A DNA stretch of 64,000 bases from Verminephrobacter eiseniae EF01-2 (lineage in GTDB: Bacteria; Pseudomonadota; Gammaproteobacteria; Burkholderiales; Burkholderiaceae_C). Location of the stretch: assembly GCF_000015565.1 (NCBI RefSeq), contig NC_008786.1, forward strand, positions 930,001 through 994,000. Direction: 5' to 3'. Within the stretch, counting starts at the first letter, position 1; each line of letters opens with the position of its first letter. The notes beneath the pieces were generated by a model. That model searched no databases. It was not told the origin of the DNA and worked only from the letters and a program-made list of their open reading frames with translations. Positions 47,902 to 57,855 of this stretch are shown here, in pieces. The position numbers and the translations under genes were made by a program.

Positions 47902-49605
47902 ATGCGCCCCCACTTCAAGTTCTGGCCGCGCCGACTGCCCCATTCGATCACCTTGCCGGCCACTTCGCTGTGGGACAACCTGGCCATCAGCGCCCACCGC
48001 TATCCCGACAAAGCGGCGCTGGTGTTCTTCGGCCGCAGGCTGCGCTACCGCGAACTGGCCGAAGGCGCAGAGCGCCTGGCCGCCTGGCTGGCCGCGCAGG
48101 GGGTGCAGCGGGGCGACCGGGTGGCGCTGTGCATGCAAAACTGCCCGCAACTGGTGCTGGCGCATTTCGCCATCCTGCGCGCCAATGCGGTGGTGGTGCC
48201 GGTCAACCCGATGAACCGGGCCGAAGAGCTCAAACACTACATCACCGACCCCGATACCCGACTGGCCATCACCACCGCAGACCTGGCGCCCGAACTGGTC
48301 AAGGCCAGCAACGCATTGCCACCCGGCGAGCGGCTGGCGCATCTGCTGGTGACCCGCTTCACCGACGCCTTCGACGCCGATGCGACCGGCCCCGACGCGC
48401 CCCCCGAAGCCTGGAAGCCGTGGCTGCACAGCCAGTTGCCATTGCCTGCGCTCGATGGCGGCCAGACCCACGCCTGGGCCGATGCGCTGGCCTGCCCGCA
48501 GCCCCCGCCGGCGCTGCAGGCAGGCCCCGATGACCTGGCGTTGCTGCCCTACACCAGCGGCACCACCGGCCTGCCCAAGGGCTGCATGCACCTGCACAAA
48601 GGCATCATGCACAACACCGTGGCCAGCAACCTGTGGAGCAATGGCGCGGCGGACAACGTCACGCTGGCGGTGCTGCCGATGTTCCACATCACCGGCATCG
48701 TCAGCATGATGCACACGGCGGTCTACAGCGCCTCCACCCTGGTGATCATGCCCCGCTGGGATCGCAGCCTGGCCGCCCGGCTGCTCGTGCGCTACCGGAT
48801 CAGCCACTGGCCCAACATCCCGACCATGGTCATCGACCTGCTGGGCAACCCGGACTTCCGCCACCAGGACCTGGCCAGCCTGGTCTACATCGGCGGCGGC
48901 GGCGCGGCCATGCCCCAGGCCGTGGCCCAGCGCCTGCAAGAGCATTGCGGCCTGTGCTACACCGAAGGCTATGGCCTGACCGAGACCGCCGCCCCCTCGC
49001 ACACCAACCCGCCCGACCACCCCCGGCAGCAATGCCTGGGCATCCCCTACATTGGCGTCGATGCCCGGGTGATCGACCCCGACACGCTGCAGGAAATGCC
49101 GGTGGGCGAGTCCGGCGAGATCATCATCCATGGCCCCCAGGTGTTCGCCGGCTACTGGAAACGGCCAGAGGCCACGGCCGCAGCATTCATCGAATTCGAG
49201 GGCAAGCGCTTTTTCCGCTCCGGCGACCTCGGCCGCATGGACGAAGACGGTTACTTCTTCATGACCGACCGGCTCAAGCGCATGATCAACGCCAGCGGCT
49301 TCAAGGTCTGGCCCGCCGAGGTCGAGGCGCTGATGTTCCGCCACCCCGCGATACAGGAAGCCTGCGTCATCGCCGCCAAGGACAGCTATCGCGGCGAGAC
49401 CGTCAAGGCCATCGTGGTGCTGCGCCCCACGCACCAGGACACCACCGGCCAGCAAATCATCGACTGGTGCCGCGAAAACATGGCGGTCTACAAAGCGCCG
49501 CGCATCGTGCAATTGGTCAGCGCGCTGCCCAAGAGCGGCAGCGGCAAGGTCATGTGGCGCACGCTACAGGAGCAAGATGCGCAGCAGACGCAGCCGCTTG
49601 CCTGA
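47902..49605 (+). CDS. Acyl-CoA synthetase (AMP-forming), long-chain/medium-chain type
   Basis: This 567-residue adenylate-forming enzyme has the P-loop-like motif LPYTSGTTGLPKG near residue 215, YTEGYGLTET near 352, the hinge RSGDLGRMDEDGYFFMTDRLKRMI near 435-460 and the C-terminal catalytic lysine in PKSGSGKVMWR. It activates a carboxylic acid to its CoA thioester. The ATG at 47902 is preceded by AGAGGAA. It stands just before a convergent acyl-CoA metabolism group, so a role in degrading a fatty or cyclic acid is plausible. Substrate unknown. Confidence 0.87.
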   Translation: MRPHFKFWPRRLPHSITLPATSLWDNLAISAHRYPDKAALVFFGRRLRYRELAEGAERLAAWLAAQGVQRGDRVALCMQNCPQLVLAHFAILRANAVVVPVNPMNRAEELKHYITDPDTRLAITTADLAPELVKASNALPPGERLAHLLVTRFTDAFDADATGPDAPPEAWKPWLHSQLPLPALDGGQTHAWADALACPQPPPALQAGPDDLALLPYTSGTTGLPKGCMHLHKGIMHNTVASNLWSNGAADNVTLAVLPMFHITGIVSMMHTAVYSASTLVIMPRWDRSLAARLLVRYRISHWPNIPTMVIDLLGNPDFRHQDLASLVYIGGGGAAMPQAVAQRLQEHCGLCYTEGYGLTETAAPSHTNPPDHPRQQCLGIPYIGVDARVIDPDTLQEMPVGESGEIIIHGPQVFAGYWKRPEATAAAFIEFEGKRFFRSGDLGRMDEDGYFFMTDRLKRMINASGFKVWPAEVEALMFRHPAIQEACVIAAKDSYRGETVKAIVVLRPTHQDTTGQQIIDWCRENMAVYKAPRIVQLVSALPKSGSGKVMWRTLQEQDAQQTQPLA

Positions 49606-49654
49606 GCCTGCTGCGCCTGCGCGCCGGGTCTGCGCAGCCGTGATCGGCAAGCCA

Positions 49655-50470
49655 TCAACGCGCCCGGCCCAGATAGGCTTGCAGGCGCTGTTTGAGCCCC
49701 GGGCGGGCGGCCGACCGGGTGAGCGTGGCCAGATCCTCGTTGGCGTTGACCGGGCCGAGCACCCGGTAGAGCTCGGCGCGGGTAATGTCCTCCAGCGCCG
49801 CAGCCGCAGCGTCGACCTCTTCGATGATCGCGGGCCATGCCGCCATGTCTGCCACCCGGGTGACGAACCCCATCGCGTGCGCCTGCCCGGCGCTGAAACC
49901 CTGGCCGCTTTCGAGCACGGCACGCGCGCGCTCGGCACCGACGATGGCACCGAAGCGCCGAGACCCGAGCACCAAGCCGAATTGGAGCCCGGGCATGCGC
50001 AACAGCGTATCCGGGCTCGCAATGCGGTGGCGGCACACGGCGAGCAGGTCCACGCCGGCGCCAAACACCTTGCCATGGGCCAGCGCCAGCGTTTGCGCCG
50101 GCGACTGGGCGATGGCCTGCAGCAGCATCTCGATACGCACGAAGCGCAGCAGCAAATCCCCTTCACTTTGCGCTTGCAGCCCCGACAGATCGAAGCCGGC
50201 GCTGAAGCTCTTGCCAGCACCGCGCAAGATCAGCAGGCGCGCCCCCTGCGCGTTCGCGCTGGCCACCGCCTGCAACAAGGCATCGACGAGTTGCGCATCC
50301 AGCGCGTTGAGCTTGTCCGGACGGTTCAGCGTCAGCGTCCAGACGCCTTCGGCCCGCTGCACTTGCAGCACCGTGCCGTCGGCATCCGCATGGCTCGCCG
50401 CCGCGCTCACGGGAGCACCTGCGCCTTCGGCTGCGGTATGAGCGCCTTCGGGCGGCCGTGCTGCGCCCAT
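49655..50470 (-). CDS. Enoyl-CoA hydratase/isomerase family protein with repeat-derived N-terminus
   Basis: This 271-residue crotonase-fold protein has WTLTLNRPDKLNALDAQLVDAL near residue 45, the oxyanion-hole segment GKSFSAGFDLSGLQ near 85, and HGKVFGAGVDLLAVCRHRIASPD near 130. The position that usually carries a catalytic glutamate should be checked by alignment, because the sequence around GLQFGLVLGSRRF is atypical. The first 22 residues (MGAARPPEGAHTAAEGAGAP) are one unit of the in-frame repeat. The ATG overlaps the CoA-transferase stop (ATGA). Confidence 0.83.
   Translation of the reverse strand: MGAARPPEGAHTAAEGAGAPVSAAASHADADGTVLQVQRAEGVWTLTLNRPDKLNALDAQLVDALLQAVASANAQGARLLILRGAGKSFSAGFDLSGLQAQSEGDLLLRFVRIEMLLQAIAQSPAQTLALAHGKVFGAGVDLLAVCRHRIASPDTLLRMPGLQFGLVLGSRRFGAIVGAERARAVLESGQGFSAGQAHAMGFVTRVADMAAWPAIIEEVDAAAAALEDITRAELYRVLGPVNANEDLATLTRSAARPGLKQRLQAYLGRAR
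50401..50470 (-). repeat. Single unit of the in-frame N-terminal repeat in the enoyl-CoA hydratase gene
   Basis: It reads, in the sense of the gene, ATG GGC GCA GCA CGG CCG and onward, encoding the ARPPEGAHTAAEG peptide. As in the three other genes it begins at the start codon and in the sense direction. Confidence 0.9.
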
Positions 50471-51639
50471 CACGGCACCCCCGCAGTGGCCGCTGCGCGC
50501 AACGGCCCCAGGATCTCATCGTTGTGCTCGCCCAGCGCCGGCGGGCGCCGGCGCACGGGCAGCGTTGCCCCGGCGATGCGCACCGGCGCGCCGAAGGTCT
50601 GCGTCCTGACGCCATTGGGCAGTTCCAGTGGCTGCACCCAGGCCATGTGCTCGACCTGCGGATCCTTGAGCACATCGGAATAACGGTTGATCGGCGCGCA
50701 GGGAACACCCACAGCGCGAAAACGCGCCAGCCATTCTTGCGTGCCGGCCTGCACGAAGTCGGCCTCCAGGATCGCCAGCAGCGCCTCCTGATGGGTCGCC
50801 CGGCCCGTCGGCGAGACAAAGCGCGGGTCCGCCAGCAGTTGCGGGCGCTGGACCACCCCGCACACCGCGCGCCACAGCGCGTCATTGCCGGCTGCCATCG
50901 CGAAGTAACCATCCTGGCTACGAAACACCCGGTACGGCGCATTGCGCGGATGGGCAGAGCCGAGCGCGCGCGGGTCGCGGCCGCTGCCGAAATACTCCGA
51001 AGTCTGCAGCGCTGCGATGCCCAGCGTGGCGCCGAGCATCGGCACGTCCAGGTGCACGCCGCGCCCGGTCTGGTCCGTGGCGCGCAGCGCAGAGGCGATG
51101 GAGAACGCCGCGTACAGGCCGGCGGCGAAATCGGCCAAAGGAACGCCGCACTTGACCGGAGCGCCGCCGGCCTCGCCGGTGACGCTCATGATCCCGCTCA
51201 TCGCCTGCACGGTCAGATCGAACCCGCCCTCGCTGGCCCGCGGCCCGGACTGCCCGTAGGCCGAGATGGAGCAATAGACCAGCCGGGGATTGACCTGCGC
51301 CAGCGCCGCATAGCCCGCGCCCAGGCGCTCCATCACCCCGGGGCGGTTGTTCTCTATCAGCACCTGGGCACCTTGCGCCAAAGCGCGCAGCATGGCCAGG
51401 TCCGCCGGCTCTTTCAGGTTCAGCGTCACCGAACGCTTGTTGCGATTGAGCGCGGCAAAGTTCTCGCTGTAGCCATCGCTGAGCGGCGGCCACGAACGCA
51501 GCGTATCGCCGCCCTCGGGATTTTCGACCTTGATGACATCCGCGCCCATATCGGCCAGCAACATGCCGCAGTACGGCCCGGCAGCCACATTGCACACCTC
51601 GATCACCTGTATGCCCGCCAGAGGAAGTTGGCCAGCCAT
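50470..51639 (-). CDS. Family III CoA-transferase (CaiB/BaiF type)
   Basis: This 389-residue CoA-transferase opens with LAGIQVIEVCNVAAGPYCGMLLADMGADVIKVENPEGGD, the family hallmark. The catalytic aspartate is probably in KCGVPLADFAAGLYAA near residue 168. Members move CoA between carboxylic acids. It is directly upstream of, and coupled to, the enoyl-CoA hydratase gene, and downstream of an acyl-CoA dehydrogenase and SDR remnant on the same strand, forming a beta-oxidation-like set. Confidence 0.88.
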   Translation of the reverse strand: MAGQLPLAGIQVIEVCNVAAGPYCGMLLADMGADVIKVENPEGGDTLRSWPPLSDGYSENFAALNRNKRSVTLNLKEPADLAMLRALAQGAQVLIENNRPGVMERLGAGYAALAQVNPRLVYCSISAYGQSGPRASEGGFDLTVQAMSGIMSVTGEAGGAPVKCGVPLADFAAGLYAAFSIASALRATDQTGRGVHLDVPMLGATLGIAALQTSEYFGSGRDPRALGSAHPRNAPYRVFRSQDGYFAMAAGNDALWRAVCGVVQRPQLLADPRFVSPTGRATHQEALLAILEADFVQAGTQEWLARFRAVGVPCAPINRYSDVLKDPQVEHMAWVQPLELPNGVRTQTFGAPVRIAGATLPVRRRPPALGEHNDEILGPLRAAATAGVP

Positions 51640-51892
51640 TGCACATTCCTTTCAAAAAGCATGGACCGCCGTGCGCGGGTTCGGGCGCGAGACAGGCCGA
51701 TGCGACAGACCGGTAAAAACATGGCTTCGCAGCGTAGCAGCCCGCCCGACCAGGGGGCATCATATGGAACAAAATCCCCTCTTTCCCTGTCCGCAGGTTC
51801 ATTCCCGACCGCCCCCACAGGTTCGACGGCCGCGAGGATATGGAGCAGACCTTGCTGCGTCATCGGCCCTGCACCACCACCAACTTGCGCCG
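51640..51892. other. Non-coding or decayed stretch between CoA-transferase and SDR remnant
   Basis: No convincing gene is seen on either strand. Since the SDR frame just upstream (minus strand) is cut short, this probably holds the scar of a deletion that removed most of that gene. Confidence 0.4.
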
Positions 51893-52036
51893 TCAGCACC
51901 GGGCAGCAAGACGCCTATGCCGGCCATGAAGATCGGTGAGCGCCACGTCGAATCCGGCGCGGCCAAGCCCGATGGCAATCGCTCGTCCGATGCCGCGTCG
52001 ACCGCCCGTGACAAGCGCCATGGCGCGCGCGTTCAT
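51893..52036 (-). pseudogene. Truncated SDR-family oxidoreductase (N-terminal 47 codons)
   Basis: The frame starts at an ATG overlapping the acyl-CoA dehydrogenase stop (ATGA) and encodes MALVTGGRRGIGRAIAIGLG, the SDR cofactor motif TGxxxGIG, then GFDVALTDLHG, and stops after 47 codons. Classical SDRs need about 250 residues with the YxxxK catalytic pair, so this is a remnant. A full SDR gene of the same class follows a deleted acyl-CoA dehydrogenase at 8621. Confidence 0.8.
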
Positions 52037-53178
52037 GGCAAGGCTCCGTGGGTGATCAGGTCGCGGGCAATGATGGTGCGCTGAATCTGGTTCGTGCCCT
52101 CGTAGATTTGCGTGATCTTCGCGTCACGATAGAGTCGTTCGACTTCATAGCCGCGAATGTAGCCACTGCCGCCGAAAATCTGCACGGCGTTGGCACTGTG
52201 CCTGACCGCCGTGTCGCTGGCGAAGCACTTGGCCATCGAGCAGGCGATGCTCGCCCGGTCGCCGGCTTCGAGCCGTTTGGCGGCGTCGTGCACCAGCAAG
52301 CGTGCGGCCTGGATATCCTGCGCCATGTCAGCGAGCATCCACTGAATCCCCTGAAATTCGGCGATGCGGCTGCTGAACTGCTTGCGGGACAGGGCGTAGT
52401 CGAGCGCTGCCTCCAGCCCTGCCTGTGCGATGCCGACCGCGAGCGCGGCAATGCCTACGCGGCCCTTGTCGAGCGCGCTCATCATGATGTGAAAGCCGCG
52501 CCCTTCCGGTCCGAGCAGGGCCTCGCGCGGGAGCTGCACGCGCTCGAAGTGCAGTTCACCGACCTGCGATGCGCGCTGGCCCATCTTGTGTTCTTTCGCG
52601 CCCTTCGAGACACCGGCCAGATGGCAATCGACGATGAAGATGCTCATGCCGCGCTTGCCCGCCGCCGGGTCGGTGCGCGCCAGCACGAAGGCCAGGTCTG
52701 CGACTGGCGCGTTGTGAATCCACAGCTTGGCACCGTTGAGATCCCAGCCGTCTGCGGTTCGCGTCGCCGTGGTGCGGATGCCGGACATGTCGCTGCCTGC
52801 GTCGGATTCGGTAATGCAATATGCCGGCCTGAGCCCTGCGCGCAGCAAGGGCGCCATGTACTTGGCGCGTTGCGCGTCGGTGCCATGCGCGCTCAACAGC
52901 GTGCTGACCAGCTCGAGCAGGCCGCACTGATCGGCAACCGACGCATAGCCGCGCGACAACTCCTCCATCACCAGCGCATAGGCGGTGACATCCAGTCCGG
53001 CACCGCCATATGCCTCAGGCACCGTAATGCCGAACAAGCCGAGTTCCCCCATCTGCTGATAGATATCTGCCGGAAAACGCTCTTCACGATCGAGCGCCTC
53101 GGCCACCGGGCGAATCACCTCCTGCGCAAAACGCCGCGTGGTTGCGCGTATCTGCTCGTGCGTTTCCGAGAGTTTCAT
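52033..53178 (-). CDS. Acyl-CoA dehydrogenase
   Basis: This 381-residue flavoprotein is full length for the family. Signature 1 is AYCITESDAGSDMSGIRT near residues 132-150, and the C-terminal segment LYRDAKITQIYEGTNQIQR near 350-370 carries the glutamate (YEGTN) that is catalytic in short-chain enzymes. It oxidises an acyl-CoA to the trans-2-enoyl-CoA, passing electrons to electron-transfer flavoprotein. It overlaps a truncated SDR and lies upstream of a CoA-transferase and an enoyl-CoA hydratase on the same strand. Confidence 0.9.
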   Translation of the reverse strand: MKLSETHEQIRATTRRFAQEVIRPVAEALDREERFPADIYQQMGELGLFGITVPEAYGGAGLDVTAYALVMEELSRGYASVADQCGLLELVSTLLSAHGTDAQRAKYMAPLLRAGLRPAYCITESDAGSDMSGIRTTATRTADGWDLNGAKLWIHNAPVADLAFVLARTDPAAGKRGMSIFIVDCHLAGVSKGAKEHKMGQRASQVGELHFERVQLPREALLGPEGRGFHIMMSALDKGRVGIAALAVGIAQAGLEAALDYALSRKQFSSRIAEFQGIQWMLADMAQDIQAARLLVHDAAKRLEAGDRASIACSMAKCFASDTAVRHSANAVQIFGGSGYIRGYEVERLYRDAKITQIYEGTNQIQRTIIARDLITHGALP

Positions 53179-53361
53179 GCTGTCTCCATCGATCGCTGGC
53201 GCGGCTCCGGGCCTATACAGGGCCTATACAGGTAAACCCGGATGTTGTGCAACATTCCTTGACTCACCTGAATCGTCGTAATAGCATTGCCATCAAGTAA
53301 CCATTGAGATGGTTATTTGAGACCAGGGAAGAACTGCTGTCAATGGGTGTCTGATCTCTGA

Positions 53362-54891
53362 ATGGAGGATGTGTTGAGCAAATGGATGGGGGCTGCCGCT
53401 GCGGTCGAGGAAATCTTCGATGGCGCAACGATGGCGCTGGCTGGTTCGGGCGGTGGTCTGCTGGAGCCGGATGCCGTGCTTGCGCAGCTCGAGCAGCGCT
53501 TTCTCAAGACCGGGCATCCACGCGATCTGACCGTGGTGCACGCGCTTGGCATCGGCGACGGCAAGGGCAGCGGGCTTGGGCGCTTTGCCCATGCCGGCAT
53601 GGTCAGGCGCGTGATCGGCGGGCACTGGAGTTGGGCGCCTGCGATGCAACGGATGGCGCAAGACGAGGCGTTCGAGGCTTACAGCTTCCCGGCGGGCGTG
53701 ATTTCCACGCTGCTGCGGGAAATCGGCGCAGGGCGACCGGGCCTCATCACGCATGTCGGGTTGCGCACCTTCGTCGACCCGCGCATCGATGGCGGCAAGA
53801 TCAACCGGCGCGCAGCCGAGGAACTGGTGGAACTGATCGAACTGGAGGGGCGCGAATATCTGCGCTACAAGCCGTTCAAGGTGGATTTCGCCATTGTGCG
53901 CGGCTCATCGGCGGATGAGAGCGGCAATGTCACGCTACGCCGTGAACCTGCCGATCTGGATGTTTATGCGGCTGCGCTCGCGGCGCACAACAGCGGTGGC
54001 CGTGTGATCGTACAGGTGAAGGAGCGTGCACCGGGTGGTTACGTGCCGGCACGCCTGGTGCGCATTCCCGGCATTCTGGTCGACACGCTTGTCGCAACGC
54101 CCACGCAGGTGCAATGTGTGGTGTCGGACTACGATGCGTCGCTCAGCGGCGAAGCGCTCAGTGCGGTGGGCGATGGTTGCTACGCAACGCCCGGCGGCAT
54201 TCGCCACATCATCGCGGCGCGGGCGGCAAAGGAGTTGCAGGCCGGGCAGTCGGCCAATTTCGGCTTCGGCATTCCTGGCGGCATTCCCGCCATTCTTGCG
54301 AAACAGGGGCGGCTTGGCAGCTTCTGGGGGTCGGTGGAGCAGGGTATCCACAACGGCGCCATGCTCGACGGCCCGATGTTCGGCACTGCGCGCAATGCCG
54401 ACGCGATTCTGTCCAGCGTCGATCAGTTCGATTTTTATAGTGGCGGCGGTGTAGATGTCACCTTCCTCGGCATGGGCGAGATGGATGGCGCGGGCAACAT
54501 CAATGTATCGAAGTTCGGCGCGACGGTCGTCGGCCCCGGTGGCTTCATCGACATCACCCAGGGCGCGAGGAAGATCGTGTTTTGCGGCAGCTTTGAAGCA
54601 AAAGGCTTGCAGATCGAGCAGGTGGGAGCGAGCGTGAACATTGTGGCGCCAGGCAGCGTGCCCAAACTCGTCGAGCGGGTGCAGCACATTAGCTTCAGCG
54701 GCGAGCAGGCGCGCCTCGTGGGCCAGGAAGTGCTCTACGTGACCGAGCGTGCGGTGTTTCGTCTGGATGCCACCGGGGTACGGCTGATCGAGGTGGCGCA
54801 AGGGATTGACATCGAAAGGGAGGTGCTGGCGCGAATGGCGTTTCGCCCGTTGATGGACGAGGCGCTACTTTCACAGGCACGGGCCGGATGA
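53362..54891 (+). CDS. Acyl-CoA:acetate/3-ketoacid CoA-transferase (YdiF type, fused alpha-beta)
   Basis: This 509-residue family I CoA-transferase has both half-domains in one chain. The catalytic glutamate is E326 in the motif GSVEQG, and glycine loops are at GSGGG (28-32) and GFGIPGG (301-307). It forms a glutamyl-CoA thioester intermediate to move CoA between acids. It opens a rightward operon with a GMC oxidoreductase and a sugar-type importer, so the transported compound may be oxidised to an acid and then activated. Confidence 0.87.
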   Translation: MEDVLSKWMGAAAAVEEIFDGATMALAGSGGGLLEPDAVLAQLEQRFLKTGHPRDLTVVHALGIGDGKGSGLGRFAHAGMVRRVIGGHWSWAPAMQRMAQDEAFEAYSFPAGVISTLLREIGAGRPGLITHVGLRTFVDPRIDGGKINRRAAEELVELIELEGREYLRYKPFKVDFAIVRGSSADESGNVTLRREPADLDVYAAALAAHNSGGRVIVQVKERAPGGYVPARLVRIPGILVDTLVATPTQVQCVVSDYDASLSGEALSAVGDGCYATPGGIRHIIAARAAKELQAGQSANFGFGIPGGIPAILAKQGRLGSFWGSVEQGIHNGAMLDGPMFGTARNADAILSSVDQFDFYSGGGVDVTFLGMGEMDGAGNINVSKFGATVVGPGGFIDITQGARKIVFCGSFEAKGLQIEQVGASVNIVAPGSVPKLVERVQHISFSGEQARLVGQEVLYVTERAVFRLDATGVRLIEVAQGIDIEREVLARMAFRPLMDEALLSQARAG

Positions 54892-54982
54892 TGCAAGGCC
54901 GGTCATGGGCGCGGCAGCCTGCGCACGGTCTCGGTGTGGGCACCATGCGCAGCATGCGGTCGACACAGCATCGGAGACAGCA

Positions 54983-56644
54983 ATGTATGACTATGTGATC
55001 GTGGGCGGCGGCGCGGCGGGTTGCGCACTGGCGGCTCGTCTGAGTGAAGAGGCCGGCATGCGGGTGCTGCTGCTGGAGGCCGGCCCTGCCGACACCGATC
55101 CCTACATCCATATGCCGGTGGGATTTTTCAAGATGACCGATGGCCCCTTGACATGGGGTTATCGCACCGTGGCGGCTGCGGCAACGCAAAAGCGGCGGAT
55201 TCCCTTCGCACAGGGCCGGGTGCTCGGCGGCGGTAGTTCGATCAATGCGATGGTCTACACCCGCGGCCAGCCTGCCGACTACGATGGCTGGGAGCGCGAT
55301 GGCTGCACCGGCTGGGGTTTTCATGATGGCGTGTTGCCGTACCTGCGGCGCATGGAAGACAACGAGCGCCTGTGCGACCCATACCATGGCGTGGGTGGTC
55401 CGCTGGGCGTGTCCGACCTCATCAGCGTCAACGAACTGACCAAAGCCTTCGTGCGCGCCGGCCAGGAAGCGGGCATGCCGCACAACAGCGATTTCAATGG
55501 CGCGCAGCAAGAAGGTGTGGGGGTGTATCAGGTCACGCAGCGCAATGGCAGGCGTTGCAGTGCGGCGGCTGGCTATCTGCGCCAGGCGCGCTCGCGTCCC
55601 AATCTCACGGTTCGCACCGACTGCCTGGCGTTGCGCGTGGTGATCGAGAATGGCCGCGCTGCCGGCGTCGAGTTTGCCCCGCGTGGCGAGCGCGCCAGCG
55701 TGACGATGGTGCGCGCCCGCCGCGAGGTGATCGTGACGGCGGGCGCGATTGGTTCGCCGAAGTTGCTGATGCTCTCCGGCATTGGCCGCGCGCAAGACCT
55801 GGAGCGCGTCGGCGTCCAGCCCGTGCATGTGCTCGACGGCGTCGGACAGAATCTGCAAGACCACTTCGATATCGATATCGTCTACGAACTCAATGGCCCG
55901 TACAGCCTGGACAAGTACGCGAAAAAACACATGATGCTGCTCGCCGGACTGGAATACAAACTGTTCAACAAGGGGCCGGTGACCTCGAACATCGCCGAAG
56001 CCGGGGCCTTTTGGTATTCAGACGGCAGCGTGCCCACGCCTGACCTGCAATTTCATTTTTTGCCGGGCGCGGGTGTCGAGTCCGGCGTGCCGCCGGTGCC
56101 ATCCGGCTCGGGCTGCACGCTCAATTCCTATTTCCTGCGGCCGCGCAGCCGGGGCAGCGTCACGCTGCACAGCGCCGACCCCGCTGATGCGCCGCGGATC
56201 GATCCCGCTTACATTCGCGACCCGCACGACCTGAAGATTGCCGTCGAGGGCATACGCCAGAGTCGGGAAATCATGCGCCAGAGCGCCTTGCGCAAGTACC
56301 TCACGCGCGAGCACTTCCCGGGCGACAAGGTGGCCTCGCAGGCCGAGTACGAAGCCTATGCGCAAGCGTATGGCCGCACCGGGTACCACCCCGTCGGCAC
56401 CTGCAAGATGGGCATCGACGAGCTGTCGGTGGTCGATCCACAACTGCGCGTGCATGGCATCGAGGGTCTGCGGGTGGCGGATTCGTCAGTGATGCCGCGC
56501 ATCGTCAGCTCGAACACGAACGCCGCCACGCTCATGATCGCGGAAAAGGCGGCTGATCTGATACGCGGTCTGGTGGCGCAGCCAGCGCGCGAGCAGGCAG
56601 GCACATTAGGCTCCATGCGACCCCGCAAGGCCATGGCAGCCTGA
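54983..56644 (+). CDS. GMC-family oxidoreductase (choline/alcohol dehydrogenase-like)
   Basis: This 553-residue flavoenzyme has the N-terminal FAD-binding motif DYVIVGGGAAGCALAARLSE, GMC signature 1 GRVLGGGSSINAMVYTRG near 80-97, signature 2 GAIGSPKLLMLSGIG near 255, and the active-site His in YHPVGTCKMG near 470 with the second catalytic residue, Asn, in SNTNAATLMIAEK. It oxidises primary alcohols or sugar hydroxyls with an FAD cofactor. The ATG at 54983 has GGAGAC upstream. It is the second gene of the operon starting at 53362. Confidence 0.9.
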   Translation: MYDYVIVGGGAAGCALAARLSEEAGMRVLLLEAGPADTDPYIHMPVGFFKMTDGPLTWGYRTVAAAATQKRRIPFAQGRVLGGGSSINAMVYTRGQPADYDGWERDGCTGWGFHDGVLPYLRRMEDNERLCDPYHGVGGPLGVSDLISVNELTKAFVRAGQEAGMPHNSDFNGAQQEGVGVYQVTQRNGRRCSAAAGYLRQARSRPNLTVRTDCLALRVVIENGRAAGVEFAPRGERASVTMVRARREVIVTAGAIGSPKLLMLSGIGRAQDLERVGVQPVHVLDGVGQNLQDHFDIDIVYELNGPYSLDKYAKKHMMLLAGLEYKLFNKGPVTSNIAEAGAFWYSDGSVPTPDLQFHFLPGAGVESGVPPVPSGSGCTLNSYFLRPRSRGSVTLHSADPADAPRIDPAYIRDPHDLKIAVEGIRQSREIMRQSALRKYLTREHFPGDKVASQAEYEAYAQAYGRTGYHPVGTCKMGIDELSVVDPQLRVHGIEGLRVADSSVMPRIVSSNTNAATLMIAEKAADLIRGLVAQPAREQAGTLGSMRPRKAMAA

Positions 56645-56769
56645 GAACACATCGCGCAAGGCGCGGGAAAGGTCCGGGAACATCGGGCAACCGGCGATTT
56701 CGGCAGGTGATAAGTAGCTGTTTATTTCAAATCCCTGATGACAAGGGTTTCTTACTCGAAGGAGACATC

Positions 56770-57855
56770 ATGTTCAAGCAAAGGCTCCAGCAAGACCGGC
56801 ACGCAGGCGTTTCACGCCGCAACTTCATCCAACGGGGCGCAGGCACCGCATTTGCCGTGGCTGGCAGCGGCATGCCGGGCCTGTCGTTCGGGACGGGGCC
56901 GACCACGCTCGCCTGTTCGTTCCGCTCACTCACCAATCCCTACCACGCCGCATTCAACAAGGGCGCGCAGAGCTTTGCGAAAAGCGTCGGGCTGCCCTAC
57001 GTGCCGCTCACCACGGAAGGCAGTTCGGAAAAGGGCATCGCGGACATTCGCGCCTTGCTGCAAAAGACGGGCGGCAACCTCGTCCTCAATGTCGATCCGA
57101 ACGATTCGGCTGATGCGCGGGTGATCGTCGAGACCTGCGCCAAGGCTGGCGCGCATGTGACGACGATCTGGAACAAGCCGAACGATTTTCACCCGTGGGA
57201 CTTCAACCCGCACTACGTCGCGCACCTGTCGTTCGACGGGCTCGCTTATGGCGCGGCCACCGCGACTGAATTGTTCAAGGCCATGGGGGGCCAGGGCGGT
57301 GTCGTGGCGCTCGGCGGCATTTTCAGCAACGTGCCAGCCATCGAGCGCAAGGCTGGCCTGATGGCGGCGCTGAAAAAATTCCCGGATATCCAGCTGCTGG
57401 ACTTCCAGGTCGCGGACTGGGACTCGCAAAAGGCCTTCCCCATCATGCAGGCATGGCTGACCCGTTTCAACACGAAGGTCAAGGGCGTGTGGGCCGCCAA
57501 CGACGACATGGCGCTGGGCGCCATCGAAGCCTTGCGCGCAGAAGGACTGGCCGGCCAGCTTCTGGTGTCCGGCATGGACGGCACGCAACCCGGACTCGCC
57601 GCGCTCAAGGCCGGCGAACTCGTGGCAACGGTTGACTGGGACCCTTATTGGCTGGGTGGCGTCGGCCTGTCGATGGGGCTTTCTGCACAGCAGAAAAAAA
57701 TGGATGTCGCCCGTTTGCCAAAGGAGCGGCGCGAGTCATTCTGCAAGGCGACACTGGTCTCGAAAGCCAATCTGCAAGCCGTCCTTGCCCGCAGGGCGAC
57801 ACCGGCGGCCGACTGGAACGATGCCCGTGTGGCCGGCCCTCTGGTGTATCGATGA
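56770..57855 (+). CDS. Ribose-type (CUT2) ABC transporter substrate-binding protein
   Basis: This 361-residue protein has a Tat-type leader (SRRNFIQRGAG, residues 15-25) and then a type I periplasmic-binding domain opening TLACSFRSLTNPYHAAFNKGAQSFA, with VWAANDDMALGAIEALRAEGL near 250 and VSGMDGT near 278, as in RbsB/Peripla_BP_4 proteins. AAGGAGA precedes the ATG. It is followed by permease, ATPase and permease genes. The ligand is probably a sugar, polyol or related alcohol, in line with the GMC oxidoreductase. Confidence 0.87.
   Translation: MFKQRLQQDRHAGVSRRNFIQRGAGTAFAVAGSGMPGLSFGTGPTTLACSFRSLTNPYHAAFNKGAQSFAKSVGLPYVPLTTEGSSEKGIADIRALLQKTGGNLVLNVDPNDSADARVIVETCAKAGAHVTTIWNKPNDFHPWDFNPHYVAHLSFDGLAYGAATATELFKAMGGQGGVVALGGIFSNVPAIERKAGLMAALKKFPDIQLLDFQVADWDSQKAFPIMQAWLTRFNTKVKGVWAANDDMALGAIEALRAEGLAGQLLVSGMDGTQPGLAALKAGELVATVDWDPYWLGGVGLSMGLSAQQKKMDVARLPKERRESFCKATLVSKANLQAVLARRATPAADWNDARVAGPLVYR

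Noticed and set aside
51603..51899. Minus-strand frame encoding a 98-residue protein next to the CoA-transferase
   Set aside because: It overlaps the start of the CoA-transferase on the same strand, in another frame, and shows no recognisable domain.
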